A DNA stretch of 64,000 nucleotides from Cryptomeria japonica. Its lineage: Eukaryota; Streptophyta; Pinopsida; Cupressales; Cupressaceae. Below, in pieces: positions 47,780 to 59,883 of the stretch. How positions within the stretch are numbered: position 1 is the first letter of the stretch; the number at the start of each line of letters is the position of its first letter. A program made the position numbers and the translations under genes. Where the stretch lies: contig NC_081412.1 of assembly GCF_030272615.1 (NCBI RefSeq), forward strand, positions 667,474,352 to 667,538,351, in the 5' to 3' direction. The notes beneath the pieces are model-generated. The model searched no databases. It saw only the letters and a list, made by a program, of their open reading frames with translations, and had not been told where the DNA came from.

Positions 47780-49149
47780 CCCTGATATAAATATATAGAT
47801 GAAATATAAAATACAAATATAAGAAAGAAAAAATATATATTTTTCTTATAGTTTAAGTCATATTTCACGTATATATTGGTAGGATGTTTGAGTGGTTTTA
47901 GATCTCTAGGAGTTATAATGTAGATTCTATATTTTAGAAGATCATATAAATTTTCAGACAACCAAATTTTAGTAGTCATCATGCTCCTATCAACATCTTC
48001 TCGCTCTCTCTATCTCACTTTGTTTATCTCTTCCAAACTCTAGACCTATAGATCTCTCTCTCTATCACTCTTCCTCTATCCCCTTTGTACCTTTCTCTAT
48101 CTCACTATTTCCTCTCTACCTGTTGGGTGAAAATTTTGTAAAATGATGAAGGTTCACAAAATGTGTGTTTCACAACAACACTCGTGATGATATCTCTCAG
48201 GAAAGAAAGATATAACCCCTCCTAATTATAAGGGAAGGCTCCCCATTTCTACCACAACTACTTTATGTTTCTATTTCTCTTCTTTTAGAACCAATTGCAT
48301 CCAATTCTCTTTCAAGAACATATTTTCCCTTAACTTAAATAATTTGAAAAAATTGCAATAATATTAGAATAATCTACCTGGGAAGTAAAGTGTCCTTGAA
48401 AGAAAAAAGTTTTCAGTTACTTCCCTTTTTCTCAAAGTGACTTAGGGTCGAGAATTTGTACATCTAAGAACTCAAAGATTCTTTCTATGTACTAAAACCC
48501 CTATCGACCATTGTAACCCAAATATATTGTTAGCTCAAAGTCTCACAAATATATTGAAAGATATTCTACTTTAACCAAATATTCCGTAGAGTACAAAGAC
48601 TCTACTTTCTATCTTTCAAATACAATTTATAGAGATAACTTTTAAAATCTTAAAGACTTAAAGCAATTCTCTCTCAACTAATTTCCAAAGTAACTCAAAT
48701 ATTACTTGTAAAGACTCAAAAATTATTCAATATCCAACACCAACAACTATATCCAACTTTAATCATTCAAGAACATATGATATCAGTGACATAAGAACAT
48801 TCATACCATATGACAAATCAAACTAAAGCCAAAATTCTCTCTTTATTGATTAAATTGCAAATTTACAAAATGAATACCAAGTCTCAATTTTCTCTTCACT
48901 TTGGCAGATTTATGTTGCATAAACAAAGATGGAAAAAACATCCTTATTACAATAATAACCCTCATATATATATATATAGAAGAGTGGTGCAACATGAAAA
49001 TAGGAAATTATAACTAATTCTAAGACTAATTCAAAAGAAGAGTTCGAATTGACTTAGGACTTGTGCACTGAATAGGTGCACATGAGCAATTACAAAATGA
49101 TACTTGAAGTGCTAATTGACATAATAAAATGCCACCGGAGAAAAAACAT
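47569..49149. other. Spacer with CT-rich microsatellites
   Basis: A (CT)n tract lies at about 47746-47778, and more CT-rich DNA at 47998-48120. Around 47600-47720 the word ACCAAA recurs. A TA run is at 48964-48977. No gene recognised. Confidence 0.65.
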
Positions 49150-50633
49150 GAAAATGACTAAGTATCATTTCCCTCAAACTAAATCTTTCCTCTGAAATTC
49201 TTTGAACTTCTGTAGAGAATTCTTCATTTGAACCTCTATCAAGTCCCTGAGTGTTGCCAATGATGACATTGAATGGTGATGGAATCCTCTAAGTCAATAC
49301 AACACTTATGTTTCTTTAGAAGAGATTCTAGAAAATCCAGGGCAAATTGAAGGTCAAGTAATTTGTCAATAGATGACAAAGAGAAGTCCTCTCTATCAAC
49401 CTTAGCTAAAATGAGCAAGCTAAATTATTTGATGATTTCATCCACATCAAGCACCTTTTCATTTTCATCAAGGAAAGCACATGAGATTTAAGATATTTTG
49501 GCAACAATCTCTTTCTTCTTATCTGCACATTCTTTTTGAGATTTCCTCATAACCTTAACTAAACATTTTAGGATATAGATTTTATTTTTCAAGGCTTCTC
49601 GCTGCTTAATGTACATGTTCCCTGAAGGGATCACATGAATTTGGATGAGGTCATCTGGATCATAGTCTTCAAATTTCAACTAGGCTTCAAAAACCTTTTC
49701 TTGTGCTTCAAGTTCCTGGGAAAAGATCTTTATAGTGTTATCAACCTCTATCCTTACAACATAAAGATTGTTGACAATGGTACAAGCTGACCTTAGGAGT
49801 TGTGTGCCTTGGCTAAGCATATGATCCATCCATTACCCTGCAGCTCTGCTCTCTAATGCTACTTGCTTAACTCTTTTTACAACTTGCTCATCCAATGATG
49901 AGGCTACTAGTTCAATAACTTCTGAAGATTTAGTCACTTTGATAAGAATTAAGGTAAGTTTCTGAAGTAGTGCCTGGAGTTGATCCTTTTATACCTTATC
50001 ATCATCATACCTAGCCACAAGAGCCTCCAAACATGATATTGCATCTCCAGAAGTAGAATCATGGGTTTTCTTTCCCAAGTCAACTCTCTGAATAACATAG
50101 TCTAAATCTTGGACTTGACCAATGACTGCATCTAGAGGAGGAACAAGAACCTTGACATACTTGTTCTTATTCTTGTCAACCTTTACCCTTGACAAAGTTT
50201 TAGCTTTCTTGATAGTCTTGGGTTTGATAGGAACAAGTTAATTGAAATTTAAATCTTCAGGTGACATAGTTTGATTCATTCTCTTGAGTGCATTAGACAT
50301 TAACCAAGGTGGTAAAGTTGAATCATCATCCTCAATGACTACCACATCCTGAGAGGGATTCGATGGATTGATAGAATCCTAAATGGTGGTGGTTACAATA
50401 AGTGAAGTTATGGTGACTAAATTGGTTGGATTTTCAAGAGATTATTTGTTCAACCTAGAAGTCGATTCATTCATGAATCTGTCAAAATCATCTCACATAG
50501 TTGCAGATACTTTAGACAACATGGGAAAAGTCTAGAATATATTCTCAATGTTTTCATGAGGAGTATCTAGAGCACACTAACTAGCACTAGTGGAAGATAC
50601 ATGGATAACATTTGAAGGAGAAACACAAGTAAC
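49150..50633 (-). pseudogene. Relic B, downstream half: decayed ORF of unknown function
   Basis: Two open blocks, 49989-50195 and 49488-49679, lie in the same minus-strand frame, and further in-frame peptide runs before, between and after them. Visible text includes DAISCLEALVARYDDDKV, SSLDEQVVKRVKQVALESRA, KIFSQELEAQEKVFEA and CLVKVMRKSQKECADKKKEI, which look helical and coiled-coil-like. About ten stops interrupt it. COP3 with its GTAAC duplication separates it from the upstream half at 57601-58170. I do not recognise the family; a transposon-borne or host gene relic are both possible. Confidence 0.5.
50629..50633. repeat. COP3 target-site duplication, left copy (GTAAC)
   Basis: Repeated exactly at 57596-57600 after the 3' LTR. 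Confidence 0.88.
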
Positions 50634-51874
50634 CATTGGCAATAGTGATTATGTGTTGTCATTGATGTCAACATTGTGCTCCGGTTGGATATGGTTCTTT
50701 CCCAGTTGGTTGTTGCTATCCCGGCTGGACTTGGTTTTGGCCTGATTTTGATTCAGTATGATTAGATCATTGGTTTCAGTTTTAGATGGTTATTCAGGAT
50801 GGTTATATGCTTGTCATATTCATTTGGTTCATGATTTGGTGCTCTAGAAGCTATTTCTTATGTTTTGGATTACCAATTGATATTCTTGGTACCAGTTGGC
50901 TTTACCAGTTGGTGATATTCGATGAAATGGTTAATTGATTTTGGTACAACTTACTGAAATGGTTCCTAACATGATGAAGGTATTATTTGATCATTTCCTA
51001 ATTGTTTGGTGGCTTTTCATTATCTGGTGTGATGATTTTGGTGATCCTATTTGGATCCGGTTGGTTATTCTGTGTTATTAGACCGAGGGTTTCTACCGGT
51101 TGGTGAAACATGTTGATATTGGTCTTAGCAAAATTTCTGATGGATAAAATTGGTTGGGAATTTGTATTAGGTCCATTCTATGTAATGTAAATAGTAATAT
51201 TGGTTAGGTGGTATTGTGTGATGTAATTTTTGTAATTTTGGTTTATGGGTTTAGGGTTTAGCCGACCTTGTTATCAAGGTTGATGATCTGTATTTATAGG
51301 CGACATATTCATGTAATTTGGATATAGGATGGTATGGTATGGAATGGTATGGCTATGTCTATATTATCAAAGAGAGGTAGTTCTACAAACATAGATATAT
51401 CATTCAACGAAGAGTGTGAAGGATTTAGTGTTGCAGGGAAGACATCTATGCTTAACCAGAATTATATCAAGCATTAGGAGATGCTATTTTCACAGTTCAC
51501 TTTCTGTGAATTGTAGTCCGATGTTTATGTAAGTTAGTGAGACTTCTTTTTGTGATGAGTAGTGAGCTCTAGGCGGTTGGCTTGATTGCAAGTGTAATCC
51601 CCATTATAATCATTTCACATACTACTGCAGAAGTATTATCTGACAGTGGGTAGGGTTTCCCACCATGGTTTTTCCCTTTAATGGGTTTTCCACGTCAAAA
51701 ATATTGGTGTTGTGTGTTTTGTGCTTTTATGATTTATCTTTCATTGTGTTATTTATATTGTGCTCCGGTAAATGGCTTATAATCTACGTTAATAGTTTAA
51801 CTTATGGAAAACTGATTCACCCCCCAACCTCTCAATTTTCCTTCGGTTCATTATTGGTATCAAAGATTATAACA
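50634..51874 (+). repeat. COP3 5' LTR
   Basis: Starts CATTGGC, where the 3' LTR has TGTTAGC, so the terminal TG has mutated. It ends ATTATAACA. It contains GGTTTAGGGTTTAGCCGACC (51247-51266) and a TATTTATAGG TATA-like word (51291-51300). Confidence 0.9.
51247..51300 (+). promoter_or_regulatory. Putative COP3 LTR core promoter: telo-box plus TATA
   Basis: TTTAGGGTTTAG is followed by CCGACC and then TATTTATA about 30 bases on. The 3' LTR keeps the same arrangement at 56982-57032. COP2 LTRs have the same order. Function is inferred from motif arrangement. Confidence 0.4.
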
Positions 51875-51890
51875 ATTGGTATCGAAGAAA
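51875..51890 (+). other. COP3 primer-binding site
   Basis: ATTGGTATCGAAGA directly follows the LTR, similar to the initiator tRNA-Met site TGGTATCAGAGC. Confidence 0.8.
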
Positions 51891-51944
51891 GGTCCTCTCT
51901 ACAAAATCTTAACCGCTTGAGGAGATCTGATGGTATCAACTTTT

Positions 51945-52970
51945 ATATTTAATCCCTACCGAAAGGAGAGTCCCAGATTTGATGGTACAAATTACAATAT
52001 ATGGAAGGAGTGAATGAAGATTCATCTGAGATGTCTTGGAGCTGAAGTTTGGGAGATAACAGAGAAAGGGTATACACCTAATGGTCCTAATTTTGGAACT
52101 CTGACACCTCTTGATTAGCAGAAGAGAGTTGATAATGATGTCAGAGTGAAAGAAGCGTTGTTAAGTGCCCTATCAGATGAGAAGTTGTTGAATGTCATAG
52201 AGCTAGAAAATGCAAAGTAGATCTAGTTGAAGCTTGAAACTCTCTATGAAGGTGACCAAGCAGTAGAGATTGAAAAAATTGAAAGTTGTGGGGTGAGATA
52301 TGAAACCTTGAAGATGGAAGATATGAGAAGATAAATTCTTTCATGGATAGAGTGAATGAGATTGTCATGGGAATCAAATGTTAATGAGGATTAGGTTGTG
52401 TCAAATATTCTGAGAGTTTTACCTCCGGCTTACAAGATGAAGGCTATTGCAATAAATGAACTCTAGACAATGTCAAATACCCCTATTATCAAAGAAACAT
52501 TACTTGGGAAGTTGAATACTTTTGAACTTGAAGAACTTGGAGATCAGAGTGCTACTAAAATAGAAACTGCATTTAGAGCACCTGCCTCTGGTAAGTAGAA
52601 GATAGGCTGGAAGGAGTTATATGCTAAAGATTTGGAAGACATTGAGAGAGAAGACAAAGAACTTGAAGAGTTGGAAGCCCTGATTTCCAAAAGAATCCCT
52701 AAAGGACCGGTTGGAAGTAAATATGAAGGAAAAGTTCCTTTTAAATGTTTCTCATGCAATAAGATTGGTCATTTTGCTTCTAGATGTCTTCAAAGAGATG
52801 CTAGGAATCAAGAGATATTAATGAGGAATTATAAACCTAATCCAAAATATCAGAGCAAACCTAGATTTAGAAGGAGTAAGGATAAATCATGTCACTATGC
52901 TAGTGATGATGATTTTGGTATTATCGATGATGATGATGATGATGATGAACCTGTGAGTGGATCCGGTAAT
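51945..52970 (+). pseudogene. COP3 gag
   Basis: The N-terminal half reads FDGTNYNIW...MKIHLRCLGAEVWEI with TGA at 52011 and TAG at 52116, 52218, 52224 and 52464. The 52224 TAG stands where COP1 has Trp. The later half is open from 52632, with knuckle CFSCNKIGHFASRC intact, a basic RFRRSKDKSCHY stretch and an Asp-rich run. Confidence 0.88.
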
Positions 52971-53400
52971 GAAAGCTCTGGAAAAGATTTGGTCTTTATT
53001 GCTATCAAGGATGATTCTTCGAAACCTGTCATTGATGCAAATCATACTGAGGAGAAGGATCTAGCTGCTAAAATTGAAGAGAAGGATGAATGGGTTATAG
53101 ACAGTGGTTGCTCACATCATATGACTAGTGACAAGAGGAAATTCCTGACTCTACAAGAATTTCATGGTGGACTAGTTAGATTTGGAGACAACAAGGTATG
53201 CAAGATCAAAGGCAAAGGAAAATATCCTTGGATGGTAAGACTAATACTGACAATGTTTATTATGTTGAAGGTTTGAAGTATAATATTTTGAGTGTAGGCG
53301 AGATGGTGGATAGAGGATTTAATTTGCAATTCAAAGATGGAAAGTGCAAGATTATCAATAGATCTGGATTGGAAATTACATCTAGAACTCAGACGTAAGG
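52971..53400 (+). pseudogene. COP3 protease
   Basis: WVIDSGCSHHMTSDKRKF keeps the catalytic DSG. A frameshift near 53215-53225 moves the reading to a second frame that gives DGKTNTDNVYYVEGLKYNIL and SVGEMVDRGFNLQFKDGKCK. It ends in a stop at about 53396. Confidence 0.88.
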
Positions 53401-53429
53401 AAATATCTTTCATTTGAACTCCAGTGAAA

Positions 53430-54390
53430 AGGCTTGATTGATTGCTCAGATTGATGAAAGTTGGCTATGGCATAAGAGGATACGTCAAATGAATTTTGAT
53501 TACATAGTGAGGATTAGTTCAACACAGGATCTCAGAGATTTACCCAAGACTATCAAGCCTCATAATTTGGTATGTAGAGAATGTCAAATGGGTTAGCAAG
53601 TTAGAACTTCTTTCAGAAGCATACATGATAGATCTAATGAAATTCTTGATCTTATTCATACTGATCTATGCGGATCGACAAGGACTAAAAGTTTTCAAGG
53701 TGATAGATACTTTATGTTTCTTATTGACGATTATTCTAGAATGATGTGGGTTGCATTTTTGAAATAAAAATCAAAATTTTCAAAGCTATGGTTGAGACAG
53801 AAACAAGATTGAAGACAAAATGTTTAAGATCAGATCAAGATGGTGAATTTAAATCTGGTGAGTTCAACAACTTTTGTGAGAAGAATAGAATTAGAAGACA
53901 ATTTTTTGCACCTAGAACTCCACAACATAATGGAATAGTGGAAAGGAAGAATAGAACTATCTTAGATGTCGCAAGGTAAATGATGATGGAAGCCAAATTA
54001 CCTGATATCTATTGGAGAGAAGTTGTCAATACTATGGTATACACTTTCAACATAGTACACATAAAAGGTGATATCGGTAAGACTCCTTATGAATTATCGT
54101 TCGGTCATACTCCTATTGTCATATATTTCAAAAATTTTGGAAGTAAATGCTATATTACAAGAGATGATGCATTAGGGAAATTTTATCCTAGATGTGGTGA
54201 AGGAGTATTTTTGGGTTATTCTACTAAGATTAAAACATATAGATGTTATAAAAAAAGATTGAATAGGATAATGGAAAGCATAAATGTCAAAGTGGATGAG
54301 CAAGGTAATAATCAGATCAGATCATATGACTATGGACCAAAAGATGAAATTGTCAGATCAGAACTGGTAGTGCAAGAATCACTTTAGAAC
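53430..54390 (+). pseudogene. COP3 GAG-pre-integrase and integrase
   Basis: The zinc site is altered: WHKRIRQMNFD has Gln where COP1 and COP2 have the second His. The CRECQMG Cys pair is kept. The core has LIDDYSRMMWVAFLK, CLRSDQDGEF and PQHNGIVERKN, so D, D and E are present. Stops occur at about 53594, 53764 and 53977. It continues to YELSFGHTPIVIYF. Confidence 0.88.
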
Positions 54391-54559
54391 ATTGATCCAG
54401 TTGCTCCGGTAACATCAAAAAATTCCACAGTGACTGTTGATGAGCAGAAAGAGTCAGAAATTCAAGATAATCCTAAGACTCCCAGGTATGTAAAGTTGAA
54501 TCATTTCGAAGATTAGATCATTAGAGATAAGAGGAAAGGTGTGATGACAAGAAGAAGTT

Positions 54560-55490
54560 TAGCTATTGAAGAGGTATGTTTAATTTCTCAAATTGAACCA
54601 TAATCATTTATTAAAGAAAGTAAGGATGAAAATGGATGAGAGCTATGGAAGAAGAATAAAACAAGGGAATTGGTTCCTAGGCGTAAAGATAAAAATGTTA
54701 TTGGAACTAAATGGGTTATTAGGAATAAATTAAATGAGGAAGGTCAGGTTGTAAGAAACAAGGCTAGATTGGTTTGCAAAGCATATTCACAGGAAGAAGG
54801 AGTTGATTATGATGAAACTTATGCTCTGGTTGCTAGGATTGAAGTGCTAAGACTATTTCTTGCCTATGTTGCACACAAGAACTACATGGTATATCAGATG
54901 GATGTTAAATGTGCATTTCTGAATGGAGATCTCGAGGAGGAAGTCTACATTGAGCAACCTGATGGATTTTCATTATCAGAGGATAGGAACATGGTTTGCA
55001 AATTGAAGAAAGATTTATATGGATTGAAACAATCCCCTAGAGCATGGTATGCTAGATTAGATAAATATCTTTCAAAGATCTATTTTAGGAAAGGTAATGT
55101 TAATAGTAACTTATATTATAAGATTGAGCAGGATGACATACTGATCATTGAAGTCTTTGTCGATGAAATCATTTTTGGAGGAGAAGAAAATCTATGCATG
55201 AAATTTGCTAATGATATGAAGAATGAATTTGAGATGTCTATGACTAGAGAGATGAAAATTTTCTTAGGTTTGCAAATTACTTAGATTGATAAAGGTATTT
55301 TCATTTTTCAAACTAAGTATGTGAAGGAATTGCTTAATAAATTTGGTCTTGACAACTCAAAACCTGTTGGTACTCCTATGATAACGAGTTGCAAATTGTC
55401 TAAGGAAGATGAATCTCCTAGAGTGAACCCATCTAGATACAAATCAATGATTGGTGGATTGTTGTACTTAACTTAGACCAGACTGGATAT
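54560..55490 (+). pseudogene. COP3 reverse transcriptase
   Basis: Open from 54670 to 55284. It contains [47 protein letters not shown] and [15 protein letters not shown]. The catalytic motif reads FVDEIIFGG, so the second Asp of the YVDD box is Glu. TAG at 55282 stands where COP1 has CAG. Confidence 0.9.
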
Positions 55491-56110
55491 AATGAATGTT
55501 GTCTGCATTGCTTCTATATTTCAGTCTGATCAGAGACGAAGTCATGATATTGCTGTTAAAAAAATATTCAAATATTTGGCAGGAACAACAGACTATGGGT
55601 TATGGTATCCAAAGGATGACGATTTCAGATTATGTGCCTATACAGACTCAGATTGGGCAGAAGATGTTGATGATAGAATGAACACTATAGGTGGTGCATT
55701 CTTTCTTGGGAAGAAGTTGGTTTCATGGCTTAGCAAGAAACAATCATGCACTTCATTATCTAATGTTGAAGCTAAATATGTAGTTGTTGCAACGAATTGC
55801 ACTCAGATCTTATGGATGAAGCAAATGTTAAAGGATATAAGGGTAAGTTATGATGAGCCTATTGTTATTCATTGTGATAATACTGCTGCTATTGATATGT
55901 CAAAGAATGTGGTATTTCATTCCAAATCAAAACACATTTCTATAAGGCATAATTTCTTGAAGGAAAAGGTTGAAGCAAAGGAAGTCAAATTGGTTTATGT
56001 GCCTACTAAGAAAAAAATTGCAGTTATTCTAACAAAACCATTACCTAAAGATACTTTTGAATACCTTGGAGATTAGTTGGGGGTCACCACCCCTCTAGTA
56101 GAGACTTAGA
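55490..56110 (+). pseudogene. COP3 RNase H
   Basis: AVKKIFKYLAGTTDYGLW, YTDSDWAEDVDDRMN, GGAFFLGKKLVSWLSKKQ, IHCDNTAAIDMSKN and LTKPLPKDTFEYLGD are visible in one open frame to the TAG at 56074. TAG at 55474 lies just upstream in the linker. Confidence 0.9.
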
Positions 56111-56368
56111 GATGCATCAATTTAACATCTTCTGATCCAGGTTGATGGGATGATGTTGCTACTCTCAAGGAGTAGTCAGTTGTTTGGTTTGGCATCATCC
56201 CTTTGTCATTGATGTCAAAGGTGGAGATAGTGTTCATGTGAAAAACAAAAGAATCTTAGGGGGAGAGATATTTTATTGTTTCTTAATTGTTTGGGGAGAT
56301 TGTTGGCATTCCTTGGCACTTGGATGTTTTTCACATTCAGTGTTGCCATCAATTCCAAAGGGAGAGAT
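56111..56368 (+). other. COP3 3' untranslated region and polypurine tracts
   Basis: TCAAAGGTGGAGATAG lies near 56216-56230, a GGGGGAGAGAT tract near 56260, and the final CCAAAGGGAGAGAT abuts the 3' LTR (56355-56368). Confidence 0.75.
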
Positions 56369-57595
56369 TGTTAGCAATATTTATTATGTGTTGTCATTAA
56401 TGTCAACACTATGCTCTGGTTGGATATGATTCTTTCTTGGTTGGTTGTTGTTATCCCGATTGGACTTGGTTTTGGCCTGATTTTGATCCGATATGATTAG
56501 ATCATTGGTTTCAGTTTTGGATGGTTATTTTGGATGGTTATATGCTTAACATATTTAGTTGGTTTATGATTTGGTGCTCTAGAAGATATCATTTATGTTC
56601 TGGATTATCGGTTGATATTCTTGGTACCGATTGGCTTTACAGGTTGGTGATATTCAATGAAATGGTTAAGTGATTTTGGTCTGGCTTACTCAAATGGTTC
56701 CTAATGTTTTGAAGGTGTTATTTGATCATGTCCTAATTATTTGGTGGCTTCACATTGGTTAGTGTGATGATTTGGTGATCCTATTTGGATCTGGTTGGTT
56801 ATTCTATGTTATTACACTAAGGGTTTCTATCGATTGGTGAAACGTGTTGATATTGGTCTTAGCAGAATTTCTGGTGGATATAATTGATTGGGAATTTGTA
56901 TTAGGTCCATGATATGTAATTTATATCATAATATTGGTTTGGTGGTATCGTGTGATGTAATTTTTCTAATTTTGGTTTATGGGTTTAGGGTTTAGCCGAC
57001 CTTGTTGTCAAGGTTGATGATCTATATTTATAAGCAACTTATTCATGTAATTTGGATATAGGATGGTATGGTATGGTTATGTCTTCATTATTAGAGAGAG
57101 GTAATTGTGTGAACAAAGATATATCATTTAGTGAAGAGTGTGAAGGATTTAGTGTTGCGGAGAAGACATCTATGCTTAACCAGAACTGTATCAAGAATTA
57201 GGAGATGCTATTTTCATAGTTCACTTTCTCCAAATTGTAGTCCGATGTTTATGTAACTTAGTGAGACTTATTTGTGTGATTAGCAGTGAGCTTTAAGCAG
57301 TTGGCCTGATTGCGAGTGCAATCCCCATTGTAATCAATTCACATACTGCTGCAAAAGTATTATCTGACTGTGGGTAGGGTTTCCCACCGTGGTTTTTCCC
57401 TTTACTGGGTTTTCCACATCAAAAATATTGGTGTTGTGTGTTATGTGCTTTCATGCTTTATCTTTCATTGTGCTATTTATATTGTGCCCCAGTAAATGGT
57501 TTATAATCTACATTAATTGTTTAACTTGTGGAAAACTAATTCATCCTCCCTCTTAGTTTTCCTCTAGTTCATTATTGGTATCAGAGATTCTAACA
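56369..57595 (+). repeat. COP3 3' LTR
   Basis: TGTTAGC...GATTCTAACA. It has the expected terminal TG, unlike the 5' LTR. Moderate divergence from 50634-51874. Confidence 0.92.
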
Positions 57596-57600
57596 GTAAC

Positions 57601-58170
57601 CATAGGAGGTTTTGACTTAGAAGTAGAGATAGGAACTTGTAATGTAGGTGAAGAAGGAGATACCTAGGGTAATGACTTATCTTCTTGTGGTAACTCTTCT
57701 TCATCAAATTCACCATATTCTTGAGCACCCTCTTGTTATTCTTCCAAATGATCAACCTTAATTGGTTCTTCATCGAGATACTCACCCTCCTCTTGCTCAT
57801 TTGGAATTTCTAACTCCTATGTTTCTTGAGAATTAGGGGATGATGACTCTCCTTGGTCATTCCCTTTCTTAGTTCCAACTATGGACTTTAGCTTGGGAGC
57901 CTTAGCTATAGTGGTGGGATCCTATTTGTTCTTGGTTCTAATTTCCCGTTGGACCAAAAGTGTCATCATCAGAACTAGAGAGAAAGGGTTTCAGTGGGAT
58001 ACCTTTGCTTGAAAGCCATATATTTGTATTCATTAGAATAATTTGAACCCACTCTTTGATAGAAGTGTGCATTAGGGTCGCAGATCCCCCACACACCATT
58101 AGGGTGTGTGACGAGACTACGACCCCACCACACATGACACTATGGAAGTTCAAAAGCATTCAATACTTGG
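57601..58170 (-). pseudogene. Relic B, upstream half
   Basis: Minus-strand text includes KEWVQIILMNTNIWLSSKGI, SSSDDDTFGPTG, then after a one-base shift APKLKSIVGTKKGNDQGESS, EIPNEQEEGEYLDEEPIKVD and EYGEFDEEELPQED. This is an acidic, Ser/Pro-rich, probably disordered region. TAG or TAA stops occur at several points. It joins 49150-50633 across COP3. Confidence 0.45.
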
Positions 58171-58660
58171 CAAAAAATGAAAGTGGGGTGAGGTCGATGT
58201 GGTGTGTGGTGGGCCTGCAGTCTCACACAACACTTAAATATAATACAAAACTAAGGGTGAAACAAGATGTCACCTGAGACTATTGACTTGAGTGATATCA
58301 CATAGATGATGTCACTCAAACAAGAAATCTTGTGTGGCATCATAATATGATGTGAATTTTGAAATGAGACAAGCATCGATAAAAAGAAAGAAAGGTTTCA
58401 AAACCCTAAATATTTTCAGGGAGAAAAATACGTACCCGATAGGAATTCGTTAAAATCTTCTCCTCTCCCGATTTCAAGCAAGTAAAACAAATTGAATGAG
58501 AATTGAAATCTTTAAAACTGGAGGAAAAGGCTCCTATTTGAAATTCTCAAAAGAGTATTTAATAACTCAAAGTGTAATAAATATGTGCAAATCATGTTTG
58601 TAAACTCAATTCGCACCAAAATGGGCAAAATAAGTAAAAGAGGTGTAAATCGGGTGTAAA
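58171..58660. other. Spacer with short inverted repeats
   Basis: CACACACCATTAGGGTGTGTG at about 58090-58110 is a small palindrome just upstream in relic B, and GTGGTGTGTGGTGGGCC follows at 58198. No gene recognised. Confidence 0.4.
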
Positions 58661-59883
58661 ACAATACCCACAAGAATTGTGCACTCTTTCAGAATGCGAC
58701 CTGCTAGGAGCCTAGCCTAATTAGGAGCTTACAATGATGCCCTGTTAGGAGCAGACCATGTTAGGAGTCACCTGATTAAGGGGTTGTTATGATGAGCCCT
58801 ATTAGGAGCTTTTCCCTATTAGAAGAAAGCTCACAAGAGGATTTAAGACTCAGATGTTGAGCTACCCAGTTAAGGGATTTACAATTTAAGGCTTGTTAGG
58901 ACCTACCCGATTAAGGGATTTTGTTTGGTGCAACTGTTAGGGAAAAACAAATGAAAGATCTGGGAATAAAACTAACTGCTTGCTTGTTCAGATCCAATTG
59001 AGCTCCAATCTACTATACTCTTGCAGACACACCACACTGGTTAAGCTTCACACTCTTTTTCTCAAATCACCGACACAACAAAACATCAACAATACTGACC
59101 TAAATAACCTTTACATCTTACTCAGTTACAAAACCCTAGATACATCAAATTCAAATGAATTTACAATACACATCATCATTCAGATCATTACAACAATTTA
59201 CAAGATAATATCAATCATTGAATGATTGTAACTCATCACCGCAACTCAATCTGATAGGTAGTCAAACCCATAAAACACTCTTCTATGCTCTTCATTGTTT
59301 CCCAAGAAATTCCATCCTTAATCATGCCAAAATAGAAAATTATCTTTTCACATAGGTTGTGCCACGTCACCATCAACATTTGAGCACGATATAAATCACT
59401 GCCAAACCATAAAACATCGCCGATTAAAAGAATTTGTTATCAGTTCTAAAACCCTTCTTAAACCCTACAAAAAATACAACATAAATCATAAACATGACTT
59501 TCGATAATCAAAATATGATCCGAATCCGGTCAGAGATACATTACAATGATACAAATACATGTTCCAAATAGTAACACTTGACTCATCACCAATCTTAAGT
59601 ACCAATCAAAACATTTCCATGTTTACCGATTAAGGTTATAATTCCCAATTCACCGTCTTCATTACCGGTAAGACATTTTCAGTAGACCAAAAAGACTTAG
59701 ATGACAAAATAAACATGAAAAAACATAGTTGCCACATAGTTTTCCATCAATGACAACACAAATAGCTGATCAAAGTCATTAAGCCAATAATCTCAATCTC
59801 TTCATCACTATATCATTACCAACAATCCTTTACCAGTTCACCAACATTTACCATCAACATCAGTTATGCCAATCATGCTAACA
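58661..59883 (-). repeat. COP4 3' LTR, truncated
   Basis: Plus-strand right end is ATCATGCTAACA. Similarity to the COP2 LTR begins at AATACCCACAAG (58661); the ~400 bases that should precede it are missing. The degenerate GTTAGGAGC/ATTAAGGG array is at 58690-58925. Confidence 0.75.

Larger units (their letters stand above)
50634..57595 (+). mobile_element. COP3: Ty1-copia LTR retrotransposon inserted in relic B
   Basis: LTRs lie at 50634-51874 and 56369-57595, flanked by GTAAC. The primer site TTGGTATCGAAGA follows the 5' LTR, and an AAAGGGAGAGAT purine tract precedes the 3' LTR. Gag, protease, integrase, RT and RNase H are on the plus strand and share many phrases with COP1, so the two are one family in opposite orientation. 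Many stops are present and the RT active site is altered. Confidence 0.93.

Noticed and set aside
58661..59883. Solo LTR
   Set aside because: A purine tract and RNase H follow directly, so it is the 3' LTR of COP4.
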